From Physella acuta (Eukaryota; Mollusca; Gastropoda; Physidae), in NCBI RefSeq assembly GCF_028476545.1, contig NW_026732266.1, positions 171,821 through 235,820 of the forward strand: a stretch of DNA of 64,000 nt, in the 5' to 3' direction. The notes below the pieces were generated by a model. It was not told where the DNA came from and made no database searches. It saw only the letters and a program-made list of their open reading frames with translations. Numbering within the stretch: position 1 is the stretch's first letter; each line of letters starts with the position of its first letter. The position numbers were made by a program, and so were the translations under genes. Of this stretch, positions 23,655-36,474 are shown piece by piece.

Positions 23655-25779
23655 TTAAGATTTAGTAGCTTCTCTCCAGTGCGTCAATGCTTTTCTAGTC
23701 ATTTCTTCTGGAATGACAGGAAAGTATTTTTTCACAGCATTAACTATCCCTTCATCTCCTCCTTCAATTTGTGTTGGAACCAGCTCACCTAATGAAAGAT
23801 TAAATTAAATATTTTTATTATTAAATAATAAATACTAATTCTAAATATTAAAGGTAATAGATTGATTTCAACACATTAAATCAACCTTTAGGAATATTTA
23901 AATAATTTAAGTAAATACAAACCATTTTCATCTTCTATCAAGGTTTTTTCATTGATCACCATGACTGCTTTCCTGTCTGGGAAACCTAATATTCTAAAAG
24001 ATAAATGGAATGGAGATGCTTTTGGGTTTTGAAATACCTGAAAAATAGCATTGATGTAAATTGTAAGTGATTAGTCATTTTCGTATATTGCTAAATAACA
24101 TAATTAGAATTTTTATAAATTAAGAGTATGGTCTTTCAAGGAGTAAATGTGTTTAAATAAAGCCTAAACATGCAGATATTGTTTCTATTGAAAATATAAC
24201 AAAATGTTGTGCTTTAATTTCCCGCTGTTTTAGTAGAAAAAAGCCAAGTATAGCTTCTTAATTTTCTAAGATCCAATAGATTCATAGATGAGAATTTTAG
24301 TAAGTGATGAATAATTTAAAAAAAAAAAAAAACATTTTTTATACCATATATTTTTGTCATACTAAAATTCTTTTTTATCTTTGATATTTTTATAAATTGA
24401 AACTATATGCTGTTTTATTCAACAGTTTTAACAGTTTTAAAATTAATGAATAAAAATCTGGCAAACCTGATCAAAAGGTGGATAAAAATCTTCAATATTT
24501 GTTGTGAACTTTGTAAGGTCAGCAAAATAAAACCTCCTCCAGCCATCAAGGAAAAAATGTACACCATCTGGTTTGCTGGTTGTGCCCTTAATTAATTCAC
24601 CTTTCCTGTGCATCCGCAAAAGATTCCCTTCATATTTTATATACTTGTATTCAATAAAAGAGTCAATATATATTGGGGATTCTTTCTCGAAATCAAGACT
24701 GACTGCACGATAGGTTGGGAAACCAAATCCTGCCTCTGCTATAAATCTATCACCAGGCTTTTCAACATTTCTGACATAAACTGCAACATGATTGTCTTGG
24801 AATTTTGTGGATGATGTACATGTAGCATGGGCTAGTACAACATCAAAACCTACAGCTTTCAGAAGATAATAGGCTGCTACATTAAGATTATAGCACAGCC
24901 CTCCAATACCACTTATGAGGTCAGCTTTTATGTCATCCAATGATGGTCTCTTTCTGAAATTATTAAATTTTTTTTTTTACATAAGCCCATTAAGTAAACA
25001 AGGTAATTAAAAAGTCTTGTGACAATTTAAGCGCAATTTCCTTATGTTATCTAAAAATAGCTCTGTCGTAGCATAAATCAAGAGCAGGCCAGGGTTAGTA
25101 AAACCATTGGTTAGTTATTAAAACGTTTTTTATTAATTTTTTTTTCAGTATTTTACATGTTTTATTTACAATAGAGTTACATGACTAAAAACCATTGCGC
25201 GCCTAGCTACTGAACGTGATGACGCAGCCAGTGAACGTGATGGAGCAGCTATTGAACGTGATGACGCGTGTGGTGTGGTTGGAAAAAATGCCTACTAATT
25301 CGGTCCAAATTTTAATTAATTCAAAAAAAATGTTTGTGACCGAACGAAAGGATATTTTTGAAAACTTTCTTCGGCAATATTGTTCTAAATTATGGCAGGA
25401 ATCGATTGGTACATGTTTCAAGTCGCTAAGTGGTCTGGTTGCCGTGATATGGGCCAAAAACTGCATTTTTTCGAGGTTTTTTGGCTTTTCCGGGAAATAC
25501 ATGAAAGAAACCAGCAATTTTTATGGCCTATGCTCATTCTCGTAACTTGCTTAACATAATTGCTTTTGGAACTAGTCATCGATATTGCTTCTTTGAGGAG
25601 GAGATACGACTTAAAGCCCGGACACACATTCATCCATACATTCATTCATTCATCCATCCATTCCCAGAAATGACGAGTTAATAAACGCAATTCTCCAGAA
25701 TGGAAATTGCGCTAAAAATTGTTAATAATTTCTGAGCACTTAGTTTAAATGTTAAACAATCCTTATTAAAATATTGAGC

Positions 25780-25823
<44 letters not shown>

Positions 25824-25824
25824 G

Positions 25825-25919
<95 letters not shown>

Positions 25920-26622
25920 TACATATACATAATTTAAAAACAAAAATTTAATGATAATAATAATAACAACCCATGAGTAATTGTAAAGTCTGTGAACATC
26001 CATTTTAAAAAGATACTTGACACCAATAATATTTTAATTAATATATGAATGGGTTGGAATTATAGCTGCTGTAGCAGTTACTGAGTGGTTGAATGTAGAG
26101 CATTAGACTGCTTAACCAAGAGTATCAAGTTCAGATCCTGGGCTCAAGTCTGTCTAGCTCTGATGGGTACCTGACTGCACTCATAGTAGGGAAAGTAAAA
26201 GCGGTTGGGCATAGTGCTGACCACACCATTCTCGCATTTGCCAATGTCACAGAAACAAGCGAACTCTACCTTCCCCATAGGTTGTCAGGTTTGAAAGTAT
26301 TCTTTTTGTAATTGCAGTGAATACAGATATATAGCTAATGTAACCTACTTCATTCACCAAAACCAAAGTGGCAACTTGGAAAAAAATATTTTTAAAATAA
26401 TCTAAATTTCATTATTAATACAATTATAATATGTTTTGCTTACCTTGACTCTGGAGGCTCACTTAAAAGTTTGATATTTTGAAAAGGTAAATGTGTTTGC
26501 ATATTCATTATTATTTCATCCAGGAGTGACTTTCTGTCATTCTTCATTCTTTCCTCAATATTCCTAATATCCAAATTAGACTTTAAAAATTCCAAGGCTT
26601 CATCTCTTGTAAACATATTCAT
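23655..26622 (-). CDS. Arylamine N-acetyltransferase-like protein (4 exons)
   Basis: NAT enzymes are cytosolic and move acetyl from acetyl-CoA to arylamines through a Cys-His-Asp triad. Coding exons: 26622-26444, 24953-24467, 24037-23923, 23788-23655. Phases are consistent, 915 nt, 304 residues; usual family length is about 280-295. HLPFQNIKL (residues 44-52) matches the N-terminal VPFENL-type motif. [10 protein letters not shown] (75-84) matches RGGxC and places the nucleophile at Cys80. DNHVAVYV gives His115. FIAEAGFG (130-137) occupies the place of the conserved VDxGFG/VDAGSG, so Glu133 stands where Asp is expected. An AG acceptor lies 17 bp upstream of the ATG, so a non-coding first exon is likely. 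Intron 1 holds a family D repeat, long TA tracts and a SINE. It may be an active enzyme with a variant triad or a divergent member with another substrate. Confidence 0.9.
24998..25719 (+). mobile_element. 0.7 kb interspersed repeat (family D), copy 2
   Basis: The same element as at 18306, in the same orientation, with the same near-terminal inverted repeats (AATTTAAGCGCAATTTCC left, GGAAATTGCGCTAAAAAT right). It sits in intron 1 of the NAT-like gene. Its short open frames match those of the other copies only because the DNA is shared. Confidence 0.85.
25782..25914. repeat. Long (TA)n tract with a GGGGCCC centre
   Basis: Two long TA runs flank a GGGGCCC core, making a nearly self-complementary block of about 130 bp that could form a cruciform. 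It directly follows a family D copy. Confidence 0.95.
26079..26296 (+). mobile_element. tRNA-derived SINE, copy in NAT intron 1
   Basis: A tRNA-like head with a B-box-like AGTTCAGATCCTGG is followed by the shared core (CTGATGGGTACCTGA, GGGAAAGTAAAAGCGG, GGGCATAGTGCTGACCAC). The tail resembles other copies (GCGAACTCTACCTTC). Confidence 0.85.
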
Positions 26623-26699
26623 TGTTGTAATAGAATGACTGATAGTTGGAATAAAAAAGATTATTTCCAATTAATTAATTTGTTATATTAATGATCCAC

Positions 26700-28400
26700 C
26701 CCCTCCCACACACACACTCACTAAAGGTAATTGTGTTTTAATGGAATGTATGTAATTTGCAGGGCTATTACTAATATGTATCAATCTACTCGCTACTGAA
26801 TAGTAAATACTGAAACTGTATTTGGTGGAATAAGAACAATTAGATTTTAAAAATATAGCCACTAGCACAAAAGTATTCACCGCTAATACTTGGTCAACTT
26901 TAGTGGTACTAGTTTTAGTACTAGACTTTCTATTGTATAAGTATGTGTTAATATATTAATATATATTAATATATAAGTTATAAACAGTTATTAGGCCTAA
27001 TAGTTATATTATAGTTATTAGGCCTATAATAAATATTAAATAACTATTAATTATAGTACTAGTACATACTACTACATAGTTAAGTTAGTAGTAAATAGTA
27101 CTAGTCACGCAAACAATAAATATTAAATAATATCTTATTAATTTAATAATGTATTTATTATTTACTTGAATGTTTACTAGACTATTTAGTAGTAGATCTA
27201 TTTTATATACTATATACTATATTTATTTATATTACTATATACAATATATCAATATAGTTACATGTCACATAGCCGATAGATACTAGATACTCGATAGGAT
27301 TATAATATATATAGTATATAGTATAATATAATATATATACTAAAGTAACTATAGGAATGACAAGTCTATAAATATTAAATAATATAATTATAAAGTATAG
27401 TAGTATAAGTAATTAAGTATAGATTATAGATAATTAATAATAGATACTAGGCCCAATTCTAAAGTAAACTAAAGTGCTAAAGTGAAGTGTTCACATAAAG
27501 GACAATTTTCATAGGTAGGCTATAACTAGTATGGTCTAATTATAATAGTAATAATTAGCAATAAACCAGATCTAGAATCTAGATTTTAATATAGATCTAT
27601 TATTATTGTAATATTGATATTTTGATTACGAAAACACAATTTTTCCGAAAAAGTTGAAAGGTTATGATTTTTTAAAATTTAATAAAATAAAAACTAAGAG
27701 TTCCCAGTCTAGGAACACGTTTTTTAAACGAAAACAAAAACTAATTTTTAATTAAATATGTAGAAATAATAGTAAATATATATTGTATGTGTTGTTGATG
27801 TATGGTCTACTGTCAATCAATTTATTTTATTGTTTTAATACTTTCTTTATTTCAATCGTTTTTATCAAATCCGTAAAGGTTATAAACTGTAACAAGTAGT
27901 GTTGCCAGTTTAAAAATCAGCCTACATAAGCTGACCTCTTCTCAGTGGCGTTTACCCCAATTTTTACAAAAAAATAAATCTAATAAATTTGATTAAACTA
28001 ATTGCGGAATAGTTGGTTTCAGGTCGTTTGGGGAAGGGGGGCTGTCCTTTGTAACGAAGCGTCGCGGGGTGTCAGAAGGTCTGACAATAATTCTTTAAGT
28101 TTGAAAAAGGCTAGAATTATTTTTTTTTGTGAACTTAAAACAAGAGTAAATTTTTAAGGTATAAGATGGATCAGTATAGGTCAACTAAATGTTGACCGAG
28201 CTCAGTAAATATTTTAGAAATAAATCGCTGTTTAAAAAAAGAATCTAAATTTTAAGTCGGAGCACGCCTATGCGTGACGTCATATTTGGGGGAAGGGGTT
28301 AGCTTTTTGTGACGATTGGGGAGGGTGGACTAACTCCGAAACTCGCTTTTAATCGATGACCACTCGCAAAAAATTTCGTTTCGCGACATCATACTAAGAA
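26700..28400. other. Very AT-rich intergenic DNA
   Basis: 26900-27900 is dominated by TA/ATTA words with no gene supported. Around 28020-28340 there are TGACGTCAT and GTGACGATTGGGG phrases related to the Harbinger-like element, in a degraded copy whose edges I cannot set. The NAT promoter presumably lies at the left of this stretch. Confidence 0.45.
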
Positions 28401-29089
28401 ACAAGTAATTAAAAAAAGTCTAGTGACCATTTTAGCGCAATTTCCTTATGTTATCTAAAAATAGCTCTGTCGTAGCGTAAATCAAGAGCAGGGTTAGTAA
28501 AACCATTGGTTAGTTATTACAACGTTTTTTATTAATTTTTTTCAGTATTTTACATGTTTTATTTACAATAGAGTAACATGACTAAAAAAAAACCATTGCA
28601 GGCCTAGCTACCGAACGTGATGTCGCAGCCATTGAACGTGATGACGCGTGTGGTGTGGTTGGATAAAATGCCTACTAATTTGGTCCAAATTTTAATTAAT
28701 TCAAAAAATTTTTTGTGACCGAACGAAAGGATATTTTTGAAAACTTTCTTCGGCAATATTGTTCTAAATTACGGCATAAATCGATTGGTACATGTTTCAA
28801 GTCGCTAAGTGGTCTGGTTGCCGAGATATGGGCCAAAAACTGATTTTTTTTTCGAGGTTTTTTGGCTTTTCCGGGAAATCCATGAAAGAAACCCGGAATT
28901 TTTTTGACCTATGTTCATCCTGGTAACTTGCTTATCATATTTGCTTTTGGAACTAGTCCTCGATATTGCTTCGTTGAGGAGGAGATACGACTTAAAGCTG
29001 CGGACACACATCCATCCATCCATCCATTTATCCATTCCCAGAAAAGACGAGTTAATAAACGCAATTCTCCAGAATGGAAATTGCGCTAA
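28401..29089 (+). mobile_element. 0.7 kb interspersed repeat (family D), copy 3
   Basis: The third copy of the family, in the same orientation as the others, with fewer GAACGTGATG units. ACTAAGAAACA occurs just at its left edge (28393) and again at 29118, which may be a target duplication with the right end lying a little beyond 29089. It is intergenic. Confidence 0.85.
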
Positions 29090-29249
29090 CAACAAATTTT
29101 TGTTGTACAACCATTACACTAAGAAACAATCTCAAAACTGCTCCCGCATAGGAAATGCTGATTGGACAAAATCTTTAACCATTACCTTAGGCTAGCGGCT
29201 AGACAGATCAAGATGTGTCCGATTCTCAAGTTCAGCAGAACCATAGGCT

Positions 29250-29529
29250 CACAGGCGTAGCGAGGGGGGGGGGGGGGGGGGCGTGGGGCGCGGACCGCAT
29301 CGGGTGACACCATTTAGGGGGGTGACCCCAAGGCAGAAAATAGCAAAATATGTAGAGAAAAACTTGAGGGGAGGGGGTGCAAATCGAAAATTTGAGGGAG
29401 GGGGGTGCAAATCGAAAATTTGAAAGTTTGTCCCCGGGAAGGGTCGCTACGCCTCTAAGGGGGGGGGGGGGGGAGGGGTGACACCTTTAAGTGCCGCACC
29501 GGGTGACACCCGTCCTCGCTACGCCACTG
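29250..29529. mobile_element. Composite hAT-type MITE (nested), copy 1
   Basis: The outer ends CACAGGCGTAGCGAGG and CTCGCTACGCCACTG are bounded by a perfect 8 bp duplication, CATAGGCT (29242-29249 and 29530-29537). Outer internal phrases are GGGTGACACC near both sides. Nested inside, in reverse orientation, is part of the G/C-run MITE, with GTGCAAATCGAAA units, TTTGTCCCCGGG and GCTACGCCTCT. The same nested layout occurs at 49330-49578. Confidence 0.9.
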
Positions 29530-29760
29530 CATAGGCTACATAATATGCCTAGCATGTTAATTAAATGCTTGAGTTCTCCTACAAGATGTATGACCACATT
29601 TTAATGATATGTTTGGCATGAAATCCTTCACGAATCTCATCTTCCGCATCTTCTCATTTAGTGAAGAATAAAACATCAATACACTAGCGCCATTGTATAG
29701 TGAGGCCCTATGTGTCAGACTTGAACGGATGCATTCATCACGAGTAAAATGTCTTGATTC

Positions 29761-29928
29761 CAGAGGCGTAGCAACCCCCCCCTCAAACTTTCGATTAGCA
29801 CCCCCCCCCCCTCAAACTTTCGATATGCACCCCCTCAACCTTTCAATTTATTTTTCCAACCCATTTTGGCACCCCCTAAGGTCGGCGCCCGGGGACATAT
29901 GCCCCCCCCCCCCCTCGCTACGCTACTG
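29761..29928 (+). mobile_element. hAT-type MITE, G/C-run family, copy 2
   Basis: The ends CAGAGGCGTAGC and GCTACGCTACTG are flanked by a perfect duplication, CTTGATTC (29753-29760 and 29929-29936). Inside are TTTCGATTAGCACC-type units, CCAACCCATTTTGG and GCCCGGGGACATATG before the right end. Confidence 0.93.
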
Positions 29929-30017
29929 CTTGATTCTGAATTGGTCTCTTGGCTCAATGTTAATTAAAACACCATCTTCATCATTGCTATGCCTTCTATA
30001 TCTGCATTTCTTGTGAG

Positions 30018-30229
30018 CAGAGTTTCTTCCAAGCGAAGCCCCCCCGAAAAATTTTTACCGCCCCCCCCCCCCCCCCGAACGAAATGAAATTTATATAATT
30101 TATATAGAAAATATATACTTTTAACAGTGTCCGCCCCCCCCCCCTCCCGAAGAAAGTCTACCCCCCCCCCCCGAAAATTTCAAGTGCCCCCCCCCCCCCC
30201 CCGGAGAAAATAGTCTGGAAGAAACACTG
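30018..30229. mobile_element. hAT-type MITE, TTTCTTCC family, copy 1
   Basis: The ends CAGAGTTTCTTCC and GGAAGAAACACTG are inverted repeats. The flanks are a perfect 8 bp duplication, CTTGTGAG (30010-30017 and 30230-30237). The interior is almost all C-runs separated by short CGAARAAAWTTT phrases. Confidence 0.93.
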
Positions 30230-30770
30230 CTTGTGAGCAACATCATGACATTTTTTTTTTCAAAATGACCGTGCTCATCCCTAAAAACATGTTTACAAAA
30301 TCCGACAGTAGAGTACAGATCTAGACTAATGTGCGTATATATGTGTGAATGTAAAGGGGGGAGGGGGGGTCTTTTGTACAAGCAACTCCACAAATTTAAC
30401 ATTACCATAAATACAAATTCCTCCATTTTATTCAGAGTGCGTATGGCTTGATTTACCTCGATAGTTTCTCTTCTTTTTTTAGACATTACATTACTGATTA
30501 TTTTAATGACTCGAAACTAGTCGCTACTATTTTAACAACTTGTATTTTGACATTAAATTGTAAAATGTGTCATAGATGTAAATAGGCATAATTATGAAAC
30601 ATTTGATTTGCCCCCCCCCCCCCCCCCCGATGACTTGTATCATGCTAGTGAAGATGCCTAAAGCTCTCTACCCACCCCAATCCCTTATTGCACGGAATGC
30701 AGATGTCACACTCATAGACGGGGGGGGGGGGGGGGTGAGTGGGTTTAGAAAACAGTTTTAATTAATAAAC

Positions 30771-30866
30771 AGGGTCTGGCTTTTTGCGACGATGTTCGAC
30801 GTAGGGAAGGGAGGTAAAAATCGTTAAAAAGCGTGACGTTATTTATGGATAAACCCTACTAAGAAA
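30771..30866 (-). mobile_element. Short Harbinger-like MITE copy
   Basis: On the minus strand this repeats the left part of the 21807 element: the ATCCATAAATAACGTCACGC end, TTTTTACCTCCCTTCCC, then AAAAAGCCAGACCC. Only about 95 bp is recognisable, so it is a deleted copy or a solo end. Confidence 0.6.
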
Positions 30867-30889
30867 TAAATGTAGATAATTTATGCAAC

Positions 30890-33541
30890 TGTAGTTAATT
30901 AATGCCATGGTAAGATTAACCTGAAATTCAATTTTTTTCATTCCTTTTGCTTTCATAAAAATTTTACCGCCAGATATTTGTTTTTTTTTTTTTTAACTGT
31001 GTTTCATTTAAACTAATTATGAAACAATTTTTTTGGGCGTACATAATCATTTTGTCTACTCTTAAACTAAATATACTAGAACTAGATCTTGTCAAATTTA
31101 AAATCCTGGTAGGGCCTAAATTGGATTTGCACACTTTTAGACTCCAACTTTTCTTACCTCTATTCATTTTTATTAATTTTATTGGTACTAGATTTATGGA
31201 AGCTAAATATGTCCACTGTGTTTATGCCATTTTTCCTATCAAGTATGATGGGTTTTTTTTTAAATAAATAAAATCAATTTTTACTGTGATTTAAATTTTG
31301 GAGTTTTTATTTATTTTTTTTAAAAATGCTACTCAACAAGTTTAATAGGCTTTCTCAAATTAATCTAATACACATTTAGTTTTGATAACAAACTTCTAAT
31401 ACACAAGAGGCATCATATTTAAATTGGAGTCTTTTTTTTTTCAGCCTGTAGCCTACCTACCACAACTGTGGACAGTTAAACAATTCACTAAAATATTGTA
31501 ACAAGGGTTTAATAAAGAAAAAACCAAAACTTATGATTAAATAAATGCTTTAATAACATTTGAATCATATTACAACATTTAAGGATATAGTTTTGTAAAT
31601 GACATTCATTGTGTATTTAAAATCAATTTGAAAGTAGCATAAGAGTTCATGAAAATAAAGATAAACATGTCTGGTCCTATAACAGGACCCATTAGGGACA
31701 TAACTGTGGTTTATCTCATGGGATTTATTTTACAATTTCCACAACAGTAATGTTGGTCAGTTAAAGTATTCAATATCAGTTTTAATGTCTGAAAAAAAAA
31801 TATTACAGTTTTTTCAACAGCAGTCTGATTGCTATTTTTATTTTGTTTCATGGAATATAAAGTTTAACATTTAAATTGAGTCGGCTTAAAATTACATTCT
31901 AACAACTTACAAAAATAAGTTCGGACAAAAACAATACTCTGATTCCTCGCAAAAATATTATTCGACATTCATAACATAAATGTGCAAGCTAACTAATATA
32001 CAAGATGTTCCTGTTGAAGTCATCTTTTGTCAAATGATGAAATAAAACAAAGAGTTAACATTAATTTTTTTTATATAAAGCCAACTTTTCAATTTTTGTT
32101 TATGTAAATATAACTCTACTTTACTCCATTGTCAGATTATTCACAAAGTATAAACCTGTGTTACCAAAGACTACAGCCTGCATTCTGTCACTTACTTCAA
32201 TCAAAACAATTTGTTTGTACTGAATTAGTCCTCAAGTGTTTCAAAATCTTTTCTTTAGATCTAAAGACAACCAGTTATGGGCAGCTTGTGGAAATAAAAA
32301 TTTAAGATTTCACAACCAAATTTTCTAACAAGAACAGCAAACTTTCTTTAGCTTGAAATTCATGGCTGTAAACATAACTCTTATGGTTGCATGTTGTTTT
32401 GTGAATAATCTTACAGTGAGTGTGGTCAAAGAAAAGCAAGCTTAGCATTAATAATACAGTATTCTATTCAAGTCTATTATTCTCTCTTCTAGTGCAGTTG
32501 GTTGAAATGTAAATGTAGTACTAATCACTGGTTTACAATGATAACCTGCTCAATATTACCTCATAAACCTCTGTCAAATTGTGTTGATAAAAGAAACTAC
32601 TACAAAGCTTTAAACAAGTTAGTATCTAAATATATTAATATTGCCTTTATTTACATAACATTTAAAGCCTATCAAGTTATTGCATCCAATAGAACCACCA
32701 GTGTCTATTATGCGTAGGAGCGGACATTAAGAATAAAGAAAAATATTTAAAGCCCTACTTTACAGTACTCTGATCTTCCAAGTTTTTACATTCAGGAAAA
32801 TCTTAAGAAGTAATTATTAAAATAAATAAGTATTAAAAGACATCAGATCACTGCTCTGATACACATGACTATTTACATTTTAGCTAGATTTATAAACCAG
32901 ATCCTTGGAAAATAAAGGAGCAGCATTTATATTTATATTGCTAATTACAAAAAAAATATGTAATTATATTGTTAGATAAGGCTTAAAAGCTAAATGTTTG
33001 TGGTCTTTTAGGATACGTATAGGAACTAGTTGAATAGTATATCTGCTTGACTATAGTAAAGTTTTTCTAAAATTAAAATAACTTAAAAGTTTATTGAAAA
33101 TAACTATAATAATCAAATACTTCCCAAGACCAACACAGACATGTTACATATTTCTTAAAACATGTTTTAGCAATAAATATCCCACACAGAATTTAGAAAT
33201 GTCAGTGTGTTAATAGATATACAAAAAAATTGTCTATTTTTTATAAAATATAGCAATCAACTTCTGTTAAACCTGTTTCATTGTTGGATGTACATTTAGG
33301 CAAGAGAACTGGCTTTCTTCAAAAAAGTAAAATTAAATGCACTCACACTGTTTATAGTTCTGTGAATTTAAACACTTATTGTTTAATATCACTTGTGTAT
33401 TTAATTGTATAAAAAAATATGTAGAATCAACATTTATATTTTTTTAGTAATTTAATTATACACTATGGACATTCAGTATGTTAGTATTTTTTTTTTAAAT
33501 ACTGATATTTATTGATAAACCTAAAAATGTCTTATTTGAAA
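30890..33541 (-). other. AT-rich stretch, probably partly 3' UTR
   Basis: No coding exon is recognised. It directly follows the stop codon of the minus-strand gene at 33542, so some of it is presumably 3' UTR. Minus-strand AATAAA words are common, so no end was chosen. Confidence 0.4.
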
Positions 33542-36428
33542 TTAATTCACATTGGAGTAGTTTGCTCTTTTCTTTGTTATTTCCCCTTGTCTGTTATCAG
33601 ACCATTTTTTAATAGCTTCGGCCCTTCTCCTCTCAGCCAGGTCTTTACTTTCTCTGGTGAGAGCAGGGTGGGAATCAATGGTATGCACTTGGCCTTTTCT
33701 TTCCCATTTCCCTGATAGCCGTAAGTGGCCGTTGTTTGGAGATTTATAGTCTAAGCCTTTGTTGGAGTTCACGGTTGGTGATGCGGATTTGCGTTGAGCT
33801 AAATTTTGCTGGTGACCTGAGGCATTGTTCATGTTAAGGGGCGAGTTCGGACTAGAAAAGTAGGCGTTCATTTTAGCATCGTTTATGGGTGAATCTGGTG
33901 TCAAGTAGGTATGCTGGTGGTTGTGTGGCTGGTGGTTGTGTGGCTGGTGGTTGTGTGGCTGGGATTGAGGTGCTCTGAGTTTAGGCTTGATGCTCAAATC
34001 TTGCGGCTGGTTGTCATCCAACCCATCAGACTGGGTTTTATAAATGCCATTTCGTAAATCTGTTGAAGATATGTTTTGTACCGAGGTCAAGATACTGTTG
34101 GTGGTGTGGACATCAGAGAGATGGCTTGGTAATACATGAGGATTCCTATGCCCGTAAGGATATCCGTGAAGTATATTATCAACAATGTATCTTTGATTTG
34201 AGGAGGAATCCTGTGGGGACCAGTAGCTATTAATTGAACCATGGTTACGATTTTGAGAACCATCATTCAACTTGAGCTGGCTATTTTTAACCACTTTTAT
34301 TTCATCAGGATTAACTCGCTCGACTAAAGGACCATGTTTTAAGACCACAGCTTTGTGACGACAGTCTTCGTCTTTCTGAAGTTCCTCTGCAATTATACTA
34401 GCAATACGAGAGCTATGCCGTTGAGGAGGAACATGCGCCTCACTATGTGTTTGTGACTTTAGGTTGTGTTGGTAAGCAGAATTCAAAGCTTGGCCATAAG
34501 AAGCAGTGGATGCATGTTGCCTAGAATCCAAAGTTGCATTGCTATATGATGAATGAAACTCGGAAGTTCCATTTCTTACTGCATCTCTTCTTGATGCAGA
34601 TTCCCTGAAAAGAAGAAGTTGATGTTCGTTTGCACTATATTGCAAAACCCTTTGCTCTGGAATAGAATGTTCATAGAGACTGTTTTCTCTAGCTGACGAT
34701 ACCGCCATAGTTGAGGCGGAAAGGGAGTGCGGGCTATGGCTAGCTCTACCAGCAGTATTGACGTATGAATATGGAATAGGAGATGCAGAAGAACGTCTAA
34801 CCATGTTTGGAATTTCTCTTGAATGAGGTAATCTTCCACCAATATCCATTGTTTGATGCCTAAAAGCATCGTGCTGCCGTGGAATATCATCGCGAACTTG
34901 CCTATAAACGTGACGACTTGCTTCTTGCATAGCCTGTAAAGCACGAGAATCTCCTTCAACCTGTCGGAGAGATTCCGTGTGAAGGTTAACAGCTGAGGCG
35001 AGAATATCCAAATTTGAGGGGCCATAACTCATTGGCTGCTGTTGCATGTTGCTTGCTGGCTTGGGGCTAGTTGTCTCCTGCTGCACCCTCTGGCCAGTCT
35101 GATGTTCTGCATCTTGTGTGCCTTCAAAGTACCTCTGCTGCAGTCGAGACTTCAACTTGGCATGCTAAAAATAAAACAATATAACAGTTATCAACTTGGA
35201 ATAAGAGTTATGACATCATGGAATACTATAGAACTATAGAAACAGCCTAAAATCTCATTGGGACTTGCCCTCAAGATAATATAAAATTATTTTTGACTCC
35301 AGTTCAAGTTTTTTTTACTGTTACTTTTTAATAAGTAAAATATTTTAGCAGATCTTTTAATACAACCTCAAATATAGCTCAAAATTCACTCCCCACTCCC
35401 TCCCACCTTAAAGATATTGTTTACAAGTTGCTGAATGTTCCTAACATTAGCTAGCAACCACAATTCTATGGTAAGATAATATTTTTGTCACCTGAAAAAA
35501 AACATTAAGTTCATGTTACATAAATCCTCCTCCCCTCCCCCCCCCCCCCCCGTTACGTAAGCCAGAACCCCTATTTCTGTAACTCCAGGTGCGTGGAATT
35601 TGATCAATAACTTAAAAAAAATGGTTGGCATTTATTAACCTTGATTCAATCTCAGTAGGCTTATAATTAATAATTATCCATAGCCCCAAAATGTAATGCT
35701 TAGGCCCAATGTCATATTTCTCTTCAGACAATAGTAATTTAATAGCCTAACCAACAAAAGCTAGATCTAGAATATTCTATTCTAGATCTAGATATCTAGA
35801 TCTAAAAAAATTAGTTAAGACAACAAATGGGGACAGTGCGTTGTTCAACAACAGGTAAGTAGGGCAGAGTTCTTTATTTCTCGGATAAATGACTTGACTA
35901 GGAATAATCCTAGCCCTAGACAGTACACAGCAAAACGCCTTGTTTATGTAATGTGCAGCTTAAAAAAATAAAATTTCAAATGGAATTCAGGAGTGACCTT
36001 GTGTGTCGTGAAGAAGTGACAACTACTCCGCCCTGGGCGAAAGCTATGTTGTCAAGTCAACATAGGCTACACAGGGCAGTGAGAAAAAAAAACAAGTTCC
36101 GGTAGGCCTACACATCAACACAAGTTACCGCCAGTCCTGGAGGGTCATACGCATAAATTATCCCATAGTAGGCGCTGATTGGCGAGATGGCTAGGGGCCA
36201 TCGAAAAGCACGGGCTCAGTTGCTTTTTTAACTTAGGCCTCGGCCCTACAACGATCTACAATCTTGATATTGATCTAATCTAGAATCCATAGTAGATCTA
36301 TACCTATGTAAGAGGGCGTAGTATAGATGGAATGACTATAGATGTCTGACTACACTTTTTATCTGATTTTATTATTTTGGCAAATAAATCTTAAAAGAGT
36401 AAAAAGTTCAAAACCGTGATAGTCCTCT

Positions 36429-36474
<46 letters not shown>

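Noticed and set aside
24608-24814. Plus-strand ORF of 68 codons
   Set aside because: It is antisense to exon 2 of the NAT-like gene.
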